Positions 21,901 to 32,427 of a stretch of DNA of 64,000 nucleotides are shown one piece after another. The stretch is taken from positions 62,228,001-62,292,000 of the forward strand of contig CM075350.1 of the NCBI GenBank assembly GCA_037693485.1. The letters run 5' to 3'. The stretch's first letter is position 1. Each line of letters opens with the position of its first letter. A program made the position numbers and the translations under genes. The DNA comes from Kitagawia praeruptora. Its lineage: Eukaryota > Streptophyta > Magnoliopsida > Apiales > Apiaceae. The notes under the pieces were generated by a model. It had not been told where the DNA came from, did no database searches, and worked only from the letters and a program-made list of their open reading frames with translations.

Positions 21901-24900
21901 ATGGGTTCTTGTGTTTCATCTCATAAACATAAATTCTCAGATAGCAAGCTTCGTAAATCTATAAGTTCTAAATCTGATCAGATTATATTTTCACCTGTTA
22001 AGCCCAGTAATGATCTTCAGAATAGTGGACTTGGTTCGAAATTACCGCCTGACCCATCTACCAATTTTCCTGATCTTGGTATGTTCTTTGTTTTAATCAC
22101 ATGCCTACTCTTAATTTTTTTTTTTTTTACAGTTATATTGTGTTTTAGTAATTTTTTTGTTTGTTTCATGGGTGGTTGTTTTGGTATATTTCTTGTTTTG
22201 TTTCAGTATGGTAATATTTATGAGTGTTACTGTGTGTGTATAGCTTTTTGTTCAAATATAAATTAGTGAAGGCTACAACCTACAAAACTGCTTATTTTTA
22301 TTGCTGATCACTCTGTTGTGTAGTAATTATTTGGTGATTTGTGGCTAATTTGCAGCAGAGTTTATAAGCTTATATAAACTTACTAGAAAATGGGTTAAAA
22401 CAACAATCTTGATTGCAAAAGCAAACCTCACAGGCTCACAGACACTGAATTTATTTAATCTTGATTGTAGTCTATGCAGCTACACTACAGAGAGTGCTTG
22501 TTTCTTTTTTTGGGTGTGTGCTTGTGACTTTGTGGTGGGGTTGTTTTGTATCTTGATTTGAAAGTGGCTACTACAGAATTGTATGCCTAAATATGGTCTT
22601 AGCTTTTTATTACAACTTAGTGTATACAATGAATGGAAAGAATATTAATTTTACTAATACCATCACAATAAGAACATCCAAACAATACAGTATCCTTTTA
22701 TAGTGTTCTGCTGAAATAAGTTGTTATATCAAGCACCCTAATCTTTAGGAGAGATATAGGAGCATAGGTACAAGTTCCTGCTTTCTAAAACTTAAGCTGT
22801 GAAGTCCTGTTTTGGAATAAAAACGGAAGAACCGTTAGGTAGTCATCAATCTAGTTTTCTTAAAAAAATTAGTATTCCCCTTTGGTCTCTACCCTATGAA
22901 GTAACGAATCCTGTAGACGTTATTGCAAGAACCTATAATTTAGATTCATGTTTTCTTCACTGGCGAGTATTGGCTAGTTGTTTTTTTTATTATGTAGTAG
23001 ATATTGATCTTTTTACTGGGCAAAGAATCGGAAGATTAGGAGTGTTCTGATTTCAATATTTAAGTTTGGTGGTTGAACCAACCTCAACTAAGTGTGGACT
23101 GTGATGTATATATAGTTAGTGGTAAACTAAAATTTTTTTTGTTCTAGAATTTAAACTATAGCAGAATATTAAATGGTTTGAATTAGTTAGAGCTTTTAAT
23201 CTACATTGATAAGACTTTTGCATAATAAGACTGAGTATATCTAAAGTAATCAAATGTATTGTTTGGTGGTGCCTCTGAGATGTGGATGGCATTCCCGTTC
23301 TTGTGACTACCCAAAACTTATCCACGAACTTTGAAATGACTTGTTTGTACGTTCCTTAATGTTTTCTTTTCAAGGGTAACACTGGAGGCTTACAGTGGCC
23401 TAAGTAGCAGTTATTTGATAAATATGTAGCCCTAGCCAGTCTTAGGAAAATACAAAGCTGCTTTTGGAATGTTGGCTGTGATGCTTATTACTATCTACTA
23501 CTTGTTAGTTATGTAAGATGCTGGTGTGTCCATATTCTTAGTTCAGCATGTATGATTTGTGTCTTTATAGTTCATACTCTGTTTAGATGCATGATGCTAT
23601 CATGTTGGAAAGATATGTACCCTTTACGTAGTCTCGACCGTCTACATATATGTGTCTTGCAAAAACCGTTCGAACATGCTGCTTAATGCCTTCGTAAATT
23701 ATAATTTGAACCTTCTTTTCATTTAACATTTAATGTGCATAGATTGATTTTCAACCCAAGTAAATCTTATCTATTGGTAGGTAATCTATACTCTTTATTA
23801 AAAGCAGAAACCCCCTTTAAATGGTATGCCATGTATACCGCGGTATGCACGGTATTCCAATTAATTAATTAATTAATTAATTACTTAATAGCTTATTTTA
23901 CTATTTGATCTTACTTTAAAAACTGTAAATTTTTTAAGTGTATAGAAGGCCAATAAGAATAAAAACTACTAATTAAACAAGACCTCTCTGAACTAAATTA
24001 CGGTATGCCAATTAATTAATTAATTAATAACTTATTTACTATTTGATCGTACTTTAAAGATCGCAAGTTTTTTAAGTGTATAGAAGCCCAATAAGAATAA
24101 GAACTACTAATGAAACAAGTTCTCTCTTATAATAATTTAATTTAATAATGAAATTATATACTATGATAAGTTTTTTAAGTGTATAGAAGCTCAATAAGAA
24201 TAAGAACTACTAATGAAACAAGTTCTCTCTTATAATAATTTAATTTAATAATGAAATTATATACTATAAGTCTATTATATAGTATTACATAGAACTTAGG
24301 ACTCCTTTAATTAATATTTAAAAATAAAAATTGAAATAAAAGTCAGGAATATAGTATTACATAGAAATTAGGATTCCTTTAATTAATATTTAAAAAGTAT
24401 ATAAAATAGATTAATAATAAATACAATTAATAGAGAAGTTATAAATACTAGGAGTCTATTAACTAGCAATCGAAATAAAAGTCAAGAATATAGTATTCTA
24501 TACAACTTGATGCTTCAAGATTTTATTTTATTTCAAAAAATAAAGCAATGCTTGGTGATTCAAGATTTTATTTTATTTAAAAAATTAAAAATTTAAGATA
24601 ATTTATTACGATCCGTGCTTCGCACGGGTTATAAGCTAGTAAGTACAAAAAAGATAAAGGGACACTGTGTTCGTCTGAGACATGTGTTCGTCTGAGACAT
24701 TTAAATACTGCATACTGTATTACATTTAATTTAACAGTAGGAGTTAGACCCATTATATTTTACTTCCTTGACCCATTTTATATTATACTTCCTTAGCACT
24801 TTCTTCTGGTATGAGTTACCTTTTTGATACCAAATGTGATGCAGGTAGTAAAGACGAGGCCTTCTTTGATTCACAAGCCTGGTTAGATTCAGATTGTGAT

Positions 24901-26324
24901 GATGACTTCATGAGCGTTAATGGTGGTAAGATATATATTTATATTCCAGTGACATCAGTGGGCTGTACTAAATAGCAGACAAATTATAGCGTTGACACAG
25001 CATTACTTGTATGTCGAGGCTGTAGTTTAACATGGGCGGTCCTGACCCAGTGCGGATCGTGCGATCGCACGAGGCCCACTGGGTTCAGGGGCCCAAAAGT
25101 TTATAAAATCCAGTTTATGTGTGTATGTGTTACCAATTTGAAATTAAATTTTATGCCTGCATTCATAATTAACGATCCTAAACATTATAAGCAAAGTGAT
25201 TGCAAGAAATTTTTAGTAACTGTTATATTCAGTAGAGGCCCTTGTATAAATTTTCGCATATAAAAAGGGAACTCTTTATTTTGTAGTTAAACTTTGATTT
25301 ATAAAATAACTTCGAATTATAAACATGTAAATATGTTTAGAAAATGAAAAATACGAGAGAATATTTAGTACATTATTATATTTAGGAGAGGCCCCTGTAT
25401 AAATTTCGCATATAAAAGGGAATTCTTTATTTTGTAGTTAAACTTTGATTTATAAAATAATTTCGAATTATAAACATGTAAATATGTTTAAAGAAATGAA
25501 AAATACGAAAGAATATTTAGTACATTATTCGGTTCTAGGGTTTTATATTTTTATTTTAGTAAAACGTAAGCATCAAGTTTAGTTATGTATGAATTATGAT
25601 TACATTTATACTTGGTTGAATTTCACATTTGAAATTAAATTTGATTTTACTCAAAAAAATTATATGAATGGCCTAAATTCTTTTTCGCACTGGGCTCCCG
25701 AAAATTCAGGACCGACCCTGTAGTTTAACCTTCTTTCATTTTGCCTTTTCCACTTCCGTGATTCTTGATAGCTTACTGATTAAAATGTGATTTCTGTAAG
25801 CATGGTAAAAGTGTAAATAAAATTTTATCCTACTGTATTCTTCAAATAATCCTTGTACATCTGATGCAGAGTTTACCAAACAAAATTTTATCCTACTGTA
25901 TTTTTCTGATAATCCTTGTACATCTGATGCAGAGTTTACCCCTTCTCGTGGTAACACTCCACTACATAGTTTTACTACTGCAACTCCACAAGTCAACAAA
26001 GCCTTTTTTGAGGACTCTGCTCTGGGTGGTACAATAAAAAATCAACCATCCCCACCTGAGAAGAAAATGAGTTTATCTGACCTATTTAATCAGAGTTTTC
26101 GAGCTAAACAGGACGCTGCTGACGATCAAAATACATCTGGCAGTTCAAGTGACACAAATTGTAGCTCGAGTTTGCAAAGCAGTGAACTAACCCCAAATGG
26201 AGATTTCAAGGCTGGGCGGGAGAAATCTTTGATGTCGTTGCAGTGTTGCCTTCCGAATCTGGGCAAGCAAGTAACTTTACTGAAAGAAACAGATGAGCTT
26301 GTCCATAGTAATGGGTTAAATTAA
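21901..26324 (+). CDS. At3g27210-type putative myristoylated protein
   Basis: Three exons are supported: 21901-22078, 24845-24925 and 25933-26324, with GT-AG introns in consistent phase 1. The protein is about 216 residues. It starts MGSCVSSHK, where Gly2 fits N-myristoylation and Cys4 palmitoylation, so plasma-membrane anchoring is likely. Family hallmarks are GSKDEAFFDSQAWLDSDCDD then FMSVNGG, EFTPSRGNTPLHSFTTATPQ and KKMSLSDLFNQSF, then a C-terminal SLQCCLPNLG. These match what I recall of Arabidopsis At3g27210 and its relatives, whose biochemical role is unknown. The CT-rich stretch just before the ATG (21800-21845) resembles a plant 5' leader. Intron 1 (2.8 kb) carries a Helitron and intron 2 a hAT/Mutator-like element. 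The exon 3 acceptor is duplicated in tandem 63 bp upstream, in frame. No stop or frameshift is seen, so the gene looks functional. Confidence 0.9.
23785..24639 (+). mobile_element. non-autonomous Helitron in intron 1 of the At3g27210-type gene
   Basis: Starts TCTATACTCTTTATTAAAAG after A and ends with the hairpin CCGTGCTTCGCACGG (24613-24627) followed by TTATAAG and CTAG, then T. These are textbook Helitron ends. Inside are three imperfect copies of a unit beginning TTTTTTAAGTGTATAGAAG (about 23933, 24069, 24168). No coding sequence. Confidence 0.9.
25032..25718. mobile_element. DNA transposon (MITE-like) in intron 2
   Basis: Inverted ends GGGCGGTCCTGA and TCAGGACCGACCC are flanked by an 11-bp direct repeat TGTAGTTTAAC at 25021-25031 and 25719-25729. 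The target-site length fits Mutator-like better than hAT, but this is uncertain. The interior holds two tandem copies of about 150 bp (25233-25380 and 25385-25530). Confidence 0.8.
25807..25944 (+). repeat. 63-bp tandem duplication across the exon 3 splice acceptor
   Basis: The block ending CATCTGATGCAGAGTTTACC occurs twice, with acceptors at 25869 and 25932, 63 bases apart. Using the upstream acceptor adds 21 codons without a stop (beginning EFTKQNFILLY). The downstream acceptor gives the family-like junction NGGEFTPSRGN. Confidence 0.85.
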
Positions 26325-27184
26325 CATATGTTTATGTGTTATATAACTCTCTTTGCTGTCCATATATTTTGTCAAGCCGAAATTTTTTTGGCAATGATTT
26401 ATCAAGGAGTTATAAGTTGATATTGAAATATATAGAACTTAAACTACGTTATTTCAAGTTTGTCTCCTTTAAGAAATTTAAAGTATGCGCATAAGAGAAG
26501 CATTATTTAACTTGGTCTTACAGATTGTTAGACCAAGTTAAATATTGCTTATTGTAACAGGAAGACTAAATAATGCTTAGTGTTAGTAACAGTAAGATTC
26601 AGTGTGACTGCGCTTCCGAGTATTTTCAAAAACATAGAGAAAATAAGAGGAGAAATTGTTAGAGTTTTCTCTTCTAGTTGTGATATATCTTTGAAGCAGA
26701 TTTTTTTTTCCGCTGCTCCATTATGTTTATCAGTCACGGCATTAACAAATAGCTAGCGACTAAGCAGAGTGTGAAAGTTTAAGATGGGACGAAATGAGTA
26801 CATGTTGTAAACTTTTGAACCAAAACATAATCAATAAACTTACTGGTAGTAAACCAAAAAGTAGTCATAATACAAAGATAAATCAGTTGAAGACAAAACG
26901 AAATCGAATCTAAACAAGCTCATCGAGTACTTGCAAAATTATATTATTATTACCAGATGATACTTGAATCCAAATTATAAACAATGGAAAAAGAATAAAA
27001 AAACAAGTGGGACAGATTCCCAATCCTAAGAGACATAATGAAAGGTACATCTTTCCTGCAGTCCTCTAAAGTTTGAGCCCCCTCTACGATTTCAGTGTCA
27101 ATTATTCACACACATACTCTCTTCCCCCCCCCCCCCCCCTCTCCCTCTCGATATTAGTACTCTAGTGTCTCCAACACCCCAGAA
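26325..27184. other. intergenic region with a strong hairpin
   Basis: Presumed 3' UTR of the upstream gene and promoter of the lipase locus. An inverted repeat at about 26505-26553 (ATTTAACTTGGTCT and AGACCAAGTTAAAT) could form a hairpin. A run of C bases sits at about 27125-27140. No gene is seen. Confidence 0.6.
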
Positions 27185-27205
27185 GTGCATGAATCAAAAG
27201 AAATG

Positions 27206-30146
27206 ATGAGTCTCCGAGCTTCATTTAACTTGATTGCTTTTTGGGCCTTATTAGTTGTAACATATTCTCATCATGCTCTTGCTTCTAGCCGCCGTCTAGT
27301 GGAAACAACCAATGATCAAGCTAGCACTGCACCAACAACCGGTATATGTTACGCTGCGGAGATCATGCATGGTTACAAGTGCCAGGAGTATGATGTAGGT
27401 TCTAATAGCTACTCAAATAATTAAAATTTTACACCTACATTTTTTGTACATCACTACTGATTATATTGTCGCGTACATTTTCTTTCGAGTACGTTTTATG
27501 TGCAGGTTACTACAAGTGACGGGTATATTTTGAGTCTGCAAAGATTTCCAGAAGGTAAAACTGGAGGTGGTGGTGGAAATAATAAGCAGCCTGTCTTGCT
27601 GCAACATGGTGTTCTTGTGGTAATTAAGTTTAATTTAATTTTGTTTTAGTGTTTGTGAGAAATATTGATATGTCGTGACGCTTACTGTTTAAGATAATAT
27701 TCAATAAAAATGAATATAAACACACACACGAAATAGTATGTACCCGTGAACAACTACTACTCTGCCGTGAAGAGTTTGGCAGATTGTCCAGAAAGACAAA
27801 TATGATCGAGTACCTACAACTTAAAATGATTGAAAGCTGAAAAATATGCAGACATTATTAATCATCACAACATAATTAAAGTAGAACATTTTATTTATTT
27901 TTTTTTGAGTAAAAGTAGAACATTTTATTTAATAATTAAGCAATCCCTCCAATAATAAAAACTTTTAGTACTACTTTTTTTTCTTTTTTTTTTTTGATGA
28001 AAGGTGATAATTCAATACATAAAAGCCATACGACATCTACAAGAATGATCGAATCGATCAAACATAGAACAGGATGACATGCTCGTCTTCATAATCAAAA
28101 TGAGACAAATAAGCATATGTCTGAAAAAAATGATATATTTATAAATGGGTTTCATGTGCCTGTGAGGATGACCTCAGTTAGAACCCTGAGGATAGAACAA
28201 ATCAATACAAATTTTAAGGGCATTTGTGTAAATTACATGGGACCTTGTTTATGTATCAGCAGATTTCATGGGACCTTGTTTATGTATAAAGAATATTGGG
28301 TTCATGGTGATCTTAAGTAACTACGCGAGATTGTAAAGTTTTCTAGTTTAAGTTATAGACATATATTTTGTAACTACAAAGTTAAATTTAGATTTCGTTG
28401 AATTATATATACACATGTAATTGTGGTTAAGATAGCTGTGAAGCCGTATGTGAAGGTCATATTCTATTGTGTACACACACTTGACACTACTCAAGAGAAA
28501 CATTTCTGTAATCACTACTCAGTGCATATTGAAGTTATGTTTGCTGTTTCCCGTGCCAAATGTATCTATAAGAAAAAGTCATGGCTATTGACAGGATTTT
28601 TGGGATTGGACATGGGATGCTTTGGTAGCTCATGACTTACCAGCCACAATCAATTTTGTGTTTCAACAAACTGGGCAGAAACTTCATTATGTAGGCCACT
28701 CTTTGGTAAGATTATCTAATTTATCACTAGTAGTAACTGTCTCAAATAGTCGGAGGTGATTTGTTGTTGAGTTAAACTTGCTACACATGAATAATAGAGT
28801 GGATGATACGTTTGAACTTGGGCAGGGAACTTTAGTTGCTCTAACTTCATTCTCAGAGAAACAAGTAGACAAGGTGAAATCAGCAGCACTGCTTAGTCCA
28901 ATTGCTTATTTGAACCATATGACCACTGCCCTTGGTGTTCTTGCAGCTAGAGCCTTTCTTGGTGAGGTACGCATTTCTCGCATATTTTTCATTAATAAAC
29001 ATTAATATCTCGAGATTAAGAGACTAGTAAATTATTCCCATGTCCTTGCGAATGGACAAGGTATCACATTTGGGGTTACAAAAGTAGCCATGGATGCACT
29101 CCTGGCCAAACATATTAACTGATGAATAAAAATGATACTGTAATACAATTTTAGCCAAACTGCGGTTTCTTATATTACATTTCATTATTTCCTATATTTT
29201 TTTTCACTACTTTTATTTCCTATAATGATGATAATGGTTTCTCAACAGATTACTACCATCGCTGGTTTTGCAGAATTCAATCCAAAAGGGTAAATCTTAA
29301 ATTGTTATGAACTTTTGATCGTCTTAAAGTAATGCTTCATCCAGTTTTCCTACCCTCTATAAATTTATAAGAAACCTAAAATTTACGTAGCAGTATAAAT
29401 TTTCTTTCCCTTTGTTTTCTTGACTGTCACAGAGAGCCAGTAGCCAACTTTCTCAAGGTATTGTGCCTTGATCCGCAAGTAGACTGTTTTGATCTAATCA
29501 CTGCACTTACAGGTAATTACTATATTTTAATTACAATCTGTATCTTTATTTAAGCAAATGTAGGTTACTTTGGTGATTCTCCTTAATAATAGGCATCTAG
29601 TCATAACTAAACTAAATCTTGTTAGGTAAGAACTGCTGTCTCAATACCTCTACTGTTGACCTCTTCCTGAAGAATGAACCTCAATCTACAGCAACTAAGA
29701 ATTTGGTGCATCTAGCTCAAAGTAAGTTAATTGGATACCTAGTAATTTTAGTAATTGATCCGTAAGCTGATCTATACACCATAATTCTAAAGTAGTTATG
29801 TGTTAAAACACTACACAATTTTGCAGCCATTCGAGATGGAAGATTGGCGAAATACGATTACGGAAGTGCTGACTTCAACCAGGAGCATTATGGTGATTCT
29901 CAGCCTCCTGTCTACAATTTGTCTAACATTCCGCGCGACCTCCCTCTTTTCCTGAGTTATGGAGGCCAAGATTCGCTTTCGGATGTTAAGGATGTCGAGA
30001 AGTTGCTTGATAATCTGAAGTTGCATGATGTAGACAAGATAAACATTCAGTACATCGAAGAATTTGCACATTCAGATTTCATATTAGGAACCACTGCCAA
30101 GGATATCGTGTATAACCAAATTATGGCCTTCTTTAAACGGCACTAG
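27206..30146 (+). pseudogene. acid lipase / triacylglycerol lipase 2-like gene, part of one exon missing
   Basis: Products of this family are secreted alpha/beta-hydrolases related to gastric and lysosomal lipases. Exons seen: 27206-27394 (a start at 27185 is possible), 27506-27619, 28595-28705, 28826-28966, 29249-29289, 29433-29512, 29626-29721 and 29827-30146. The N-terminus is a signal-peptide-like segment (LIAFWALLVVTYSHHALA), then GICYAAEIMHGYKCQEYDV and LLQHGVLV. The nucleophile motif spans an exon junction (HYVGHSL|G); the acid GGQD and the His in EFAHSDF are present. About 45-50 residues that normally follow QHGVLV are absent: the third exon starts directly at DFWDWTWDAL after an acceptor AG at 28593-28594. 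Both flanking junctions are phase 0, so the transcript would remain open but lack part of the core. A poly(T)-led retroposon sits in the gap. I judge it a probable pseudogene. Confidence 0.85.
27977..28145 (-). mobile_element. poly(A)-ended retroposon, inverse copy, in the lipase locus
   Basis: Begins on the plus strand with a T-rich run and then GATGAAAGGTGATAATTCAA. It is the reverse complement of 19226-19381 up to ATATATTTATAAAT. It lies exactly where the missing part of the lipase exon should be. No clear target duplication. Confidence 0.65.
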
Positions 30147-30868
30147 AAATAATCATATATAAATATGTTGTCCTAATGTATTTTGGCATCCGTTAGCACG
30201 CATATGAAGCTGCACGCACGCATATGTACGTTGTCCTTGTGCCAGAAACTGCTCTGTGCACTACTAAAATATCAAAGTGTAAATCAAAAAATTAAAGTAC
30301 TAATAAAAAATGATAAAATATTAAAGGAAAATGCTAGGTACCCCTACCCCAAATTCCTTTCCCAAATGACATGGCAAGTAATTATTGATTATAATTATAA
30401 TGGGCCCGCCAGGGCCATCCAATTAAAATCACTACACCATAAAAGGGCTTTTGCAACCAACTCTTAAAAAAAACTCAAAAATCGTTGCTATTTCCTCAAA
30501 AAAAATTACAATTTCAAAGATATTGTAACGATTTTTAAAGGCGTTGCAATTGAATTAAGAAATTGTTGCGTTAGACAAAACTTTATATCAATCGCAACGA
30601 TTTAAGAAACCGTTGCTGTAGAATAATAATTTTGGCCCAAAATTATTGGCGGGCTAGGCGGGAGAATGTTAAAGTTTTGCCCGCGCTCCTAAAACAAGTG
30701 GGATTGACAAAAATAAGAAAAAGAAACACACTCACACAAAACACAGACAAAACACAGACAAACACAGACAAAACACTAAGACAAACACTGAGAGCTCGAA
30801 GAGGGGAAAGAGGCGATTAGGGTTCAAGCTCGAAGATTGAAGCTCGACGAACAATCAAGCTCGAACAA

Positions 30869-31108
30869 GGTGTGTTATCTCTCTATCTCTCTATCTCTCG
30901 GCATCGATTAGCTCAATCGATTATGCATGCATCAGTTAATTGGGGCTTAATTAGGTTGATGTTTTTTGTTAAAATTGGGGATTAATTGGGTTTTGTTTTG
31001 TGTTATCTCTCTATCTTTCTATCTCTCTATCTCTCTGCATCGATTAATTGGGGCTTAATTAGGTTGATGTTTTTTGTTAAAATTGGGGATTAATTAGGTT
31101 TTGTTTTT
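30869..31108 (+). repeat. tandem duplication in the CACTA leader
   Basis: Two copies of a unit of about 110-130 bp containing TATCTCTCTATCTCTC, GCATCGATTA and GGTTGATGTTTTTTGTTAAA. It precedes the TnpD-like start codon and may belong to the transposon promoter or leader. The next 300 bases are T-rich with no supported gene. Confidence 0.7.
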
Positions 31109-31432
31109 GTTTATTTGATTTTAATTTCCTGTTTTTACAAATTTTGGATTATACTTGTTTGGGTTGCTCTGTTTTTTCGAACAAGGTGTGTTACCTCTCT
31201 ATGTTTTCTGTTCTTTTTTTTTTTGTGTGTTGATTTTATGCTCTGTCATTTTAGCTTTGTTTTTCTACTCTGTTTGATGATGTTATCTATATGTTTTAAT
31301 GTGTCTGTTTATGCATGTGTATGTATTTTCCGAAAGTTAAAGTTCATGTTGTGTTTATACAAAATTTACATCTTCTCTGTATTTTCTGTTTATGTTTCTT
31401 TGTGTAGATAATAGGTTTGTGAATTTGCAAAG

Positions 31433-32134
31433 ATGAATTGGATATCACTTCCAAAGTATAGTAAGGCATATTGTAATGGGGTAACAGATTTTGTTAGAAA
31501 TGGATTCGATATTTTTGCAGTTGGGAATGAACTCAAATGCCCTTGTAAAAATTGTAGTAATCGTTTCTGGCACTCTAGGGAAGATATATATGATCATCTC
31601 GTATTGGATGGTCCCTGTCCATCATTTGTTAACTGGATATACGAAGTGTCAACCCCTAAGTTTAGAAAACCTGATGATGAGATGGAATGTGATACGGGTA
31701 TTGGTCTAGGTGATGATTTTGATGAAATGATTCGTGATGAAGGTAGAGTTAGAAGTGGAATGAATGATATGGCAAAAGATTTTTATAAGGTTGTCGAGGA
31801 AGGGAAACAGTCTTTGTATCCCGGGTCTAAAGAATTTACTCGGTTAGGTTTTATAGTCAAGCTTTACTTATTAAAGTGCACTCATGGTTTTACCGAGTCT
31901 GCCTTTAGCGGTATTTTAGAGTTGATAAAGGAGGCCTTTCCTGATGTAAATCTGCCTCCAAGTTTTAACGCTGCCAAAAGTATGATTAGGGCATTGGGTC
32001 TTGATTACCAAAAGATACATGCTTGTCCAAACGATTGCATATTATATTGGGCTGAAAATATAAATGAACATAAATGCAAAGTATGTGGAGTGTCAAGGTG
32101 GAAATCTGTAGATAATGAAGAGCTTTATGAATGA
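31433..32134 (+). pseudogene. CACTA TnpD-like transposase, N-terminal part only
   Basis: The 233-residue frame has the transposase-associated domain of plant CACTA elements: start MNWISLPKYSKAYCNGVTDF, a zinc-binding-like CPCKNCSNRFW motif, DHLVLDGPCPSFVNWIYE, then the Tnp2 N-terminal region YPGSKEFTRLGFIVKLYLLK and the zinc motif CPNDCILYW with CKVCGVSRWK. The frame ends at ELYE, where the DDE catalytic region of Transposase_21 would begin. That region is absent; the PB1/TnpA-like gene follows about 300 bases later. So the element appears internally deleted and lacks its catalytic subunit. Confidence 0.85.
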
Positions 32135-32427
32135 ACTGCCACTTAAATTTTTATTGCTTAAAATGTTGTATTTCCATATGTGATGTTACTTGTAGAGTAA
32201 CTCCTTTTTGTACTTGTATTGTATTGAGATTTGGTATTAAGTTAAGATCTACTTGATTTGCTCTATTTGATTTTGACGTGTGACAATCTCTGTATTACTT
32301 GGTATTTTTCTGCATTTTTACTTGTGCATATTTTTAGTTTGATGTAATTGCATATTTCATTCATGTGCCCACGTGCCTTAGTAATTCATGTTCTAACTAA
32401 TTTTTATTGTTCCGTTTTATTTTCAGG

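Noticed and set aside
26505..26553. Inverted repeat as a microRNA precursor
   Set aside because: The stem is only about 18 bp with a short loop, too short for a plant miRNA foldback; noted only as a hairpin.
31115..31411. 98-codon frame in the CACTA leader
   Set aside because: Composed almost only of Phe, Leu, Cys and Val from T-rich DNA; it is intron or leader sequence before the TnpD-like ATG.
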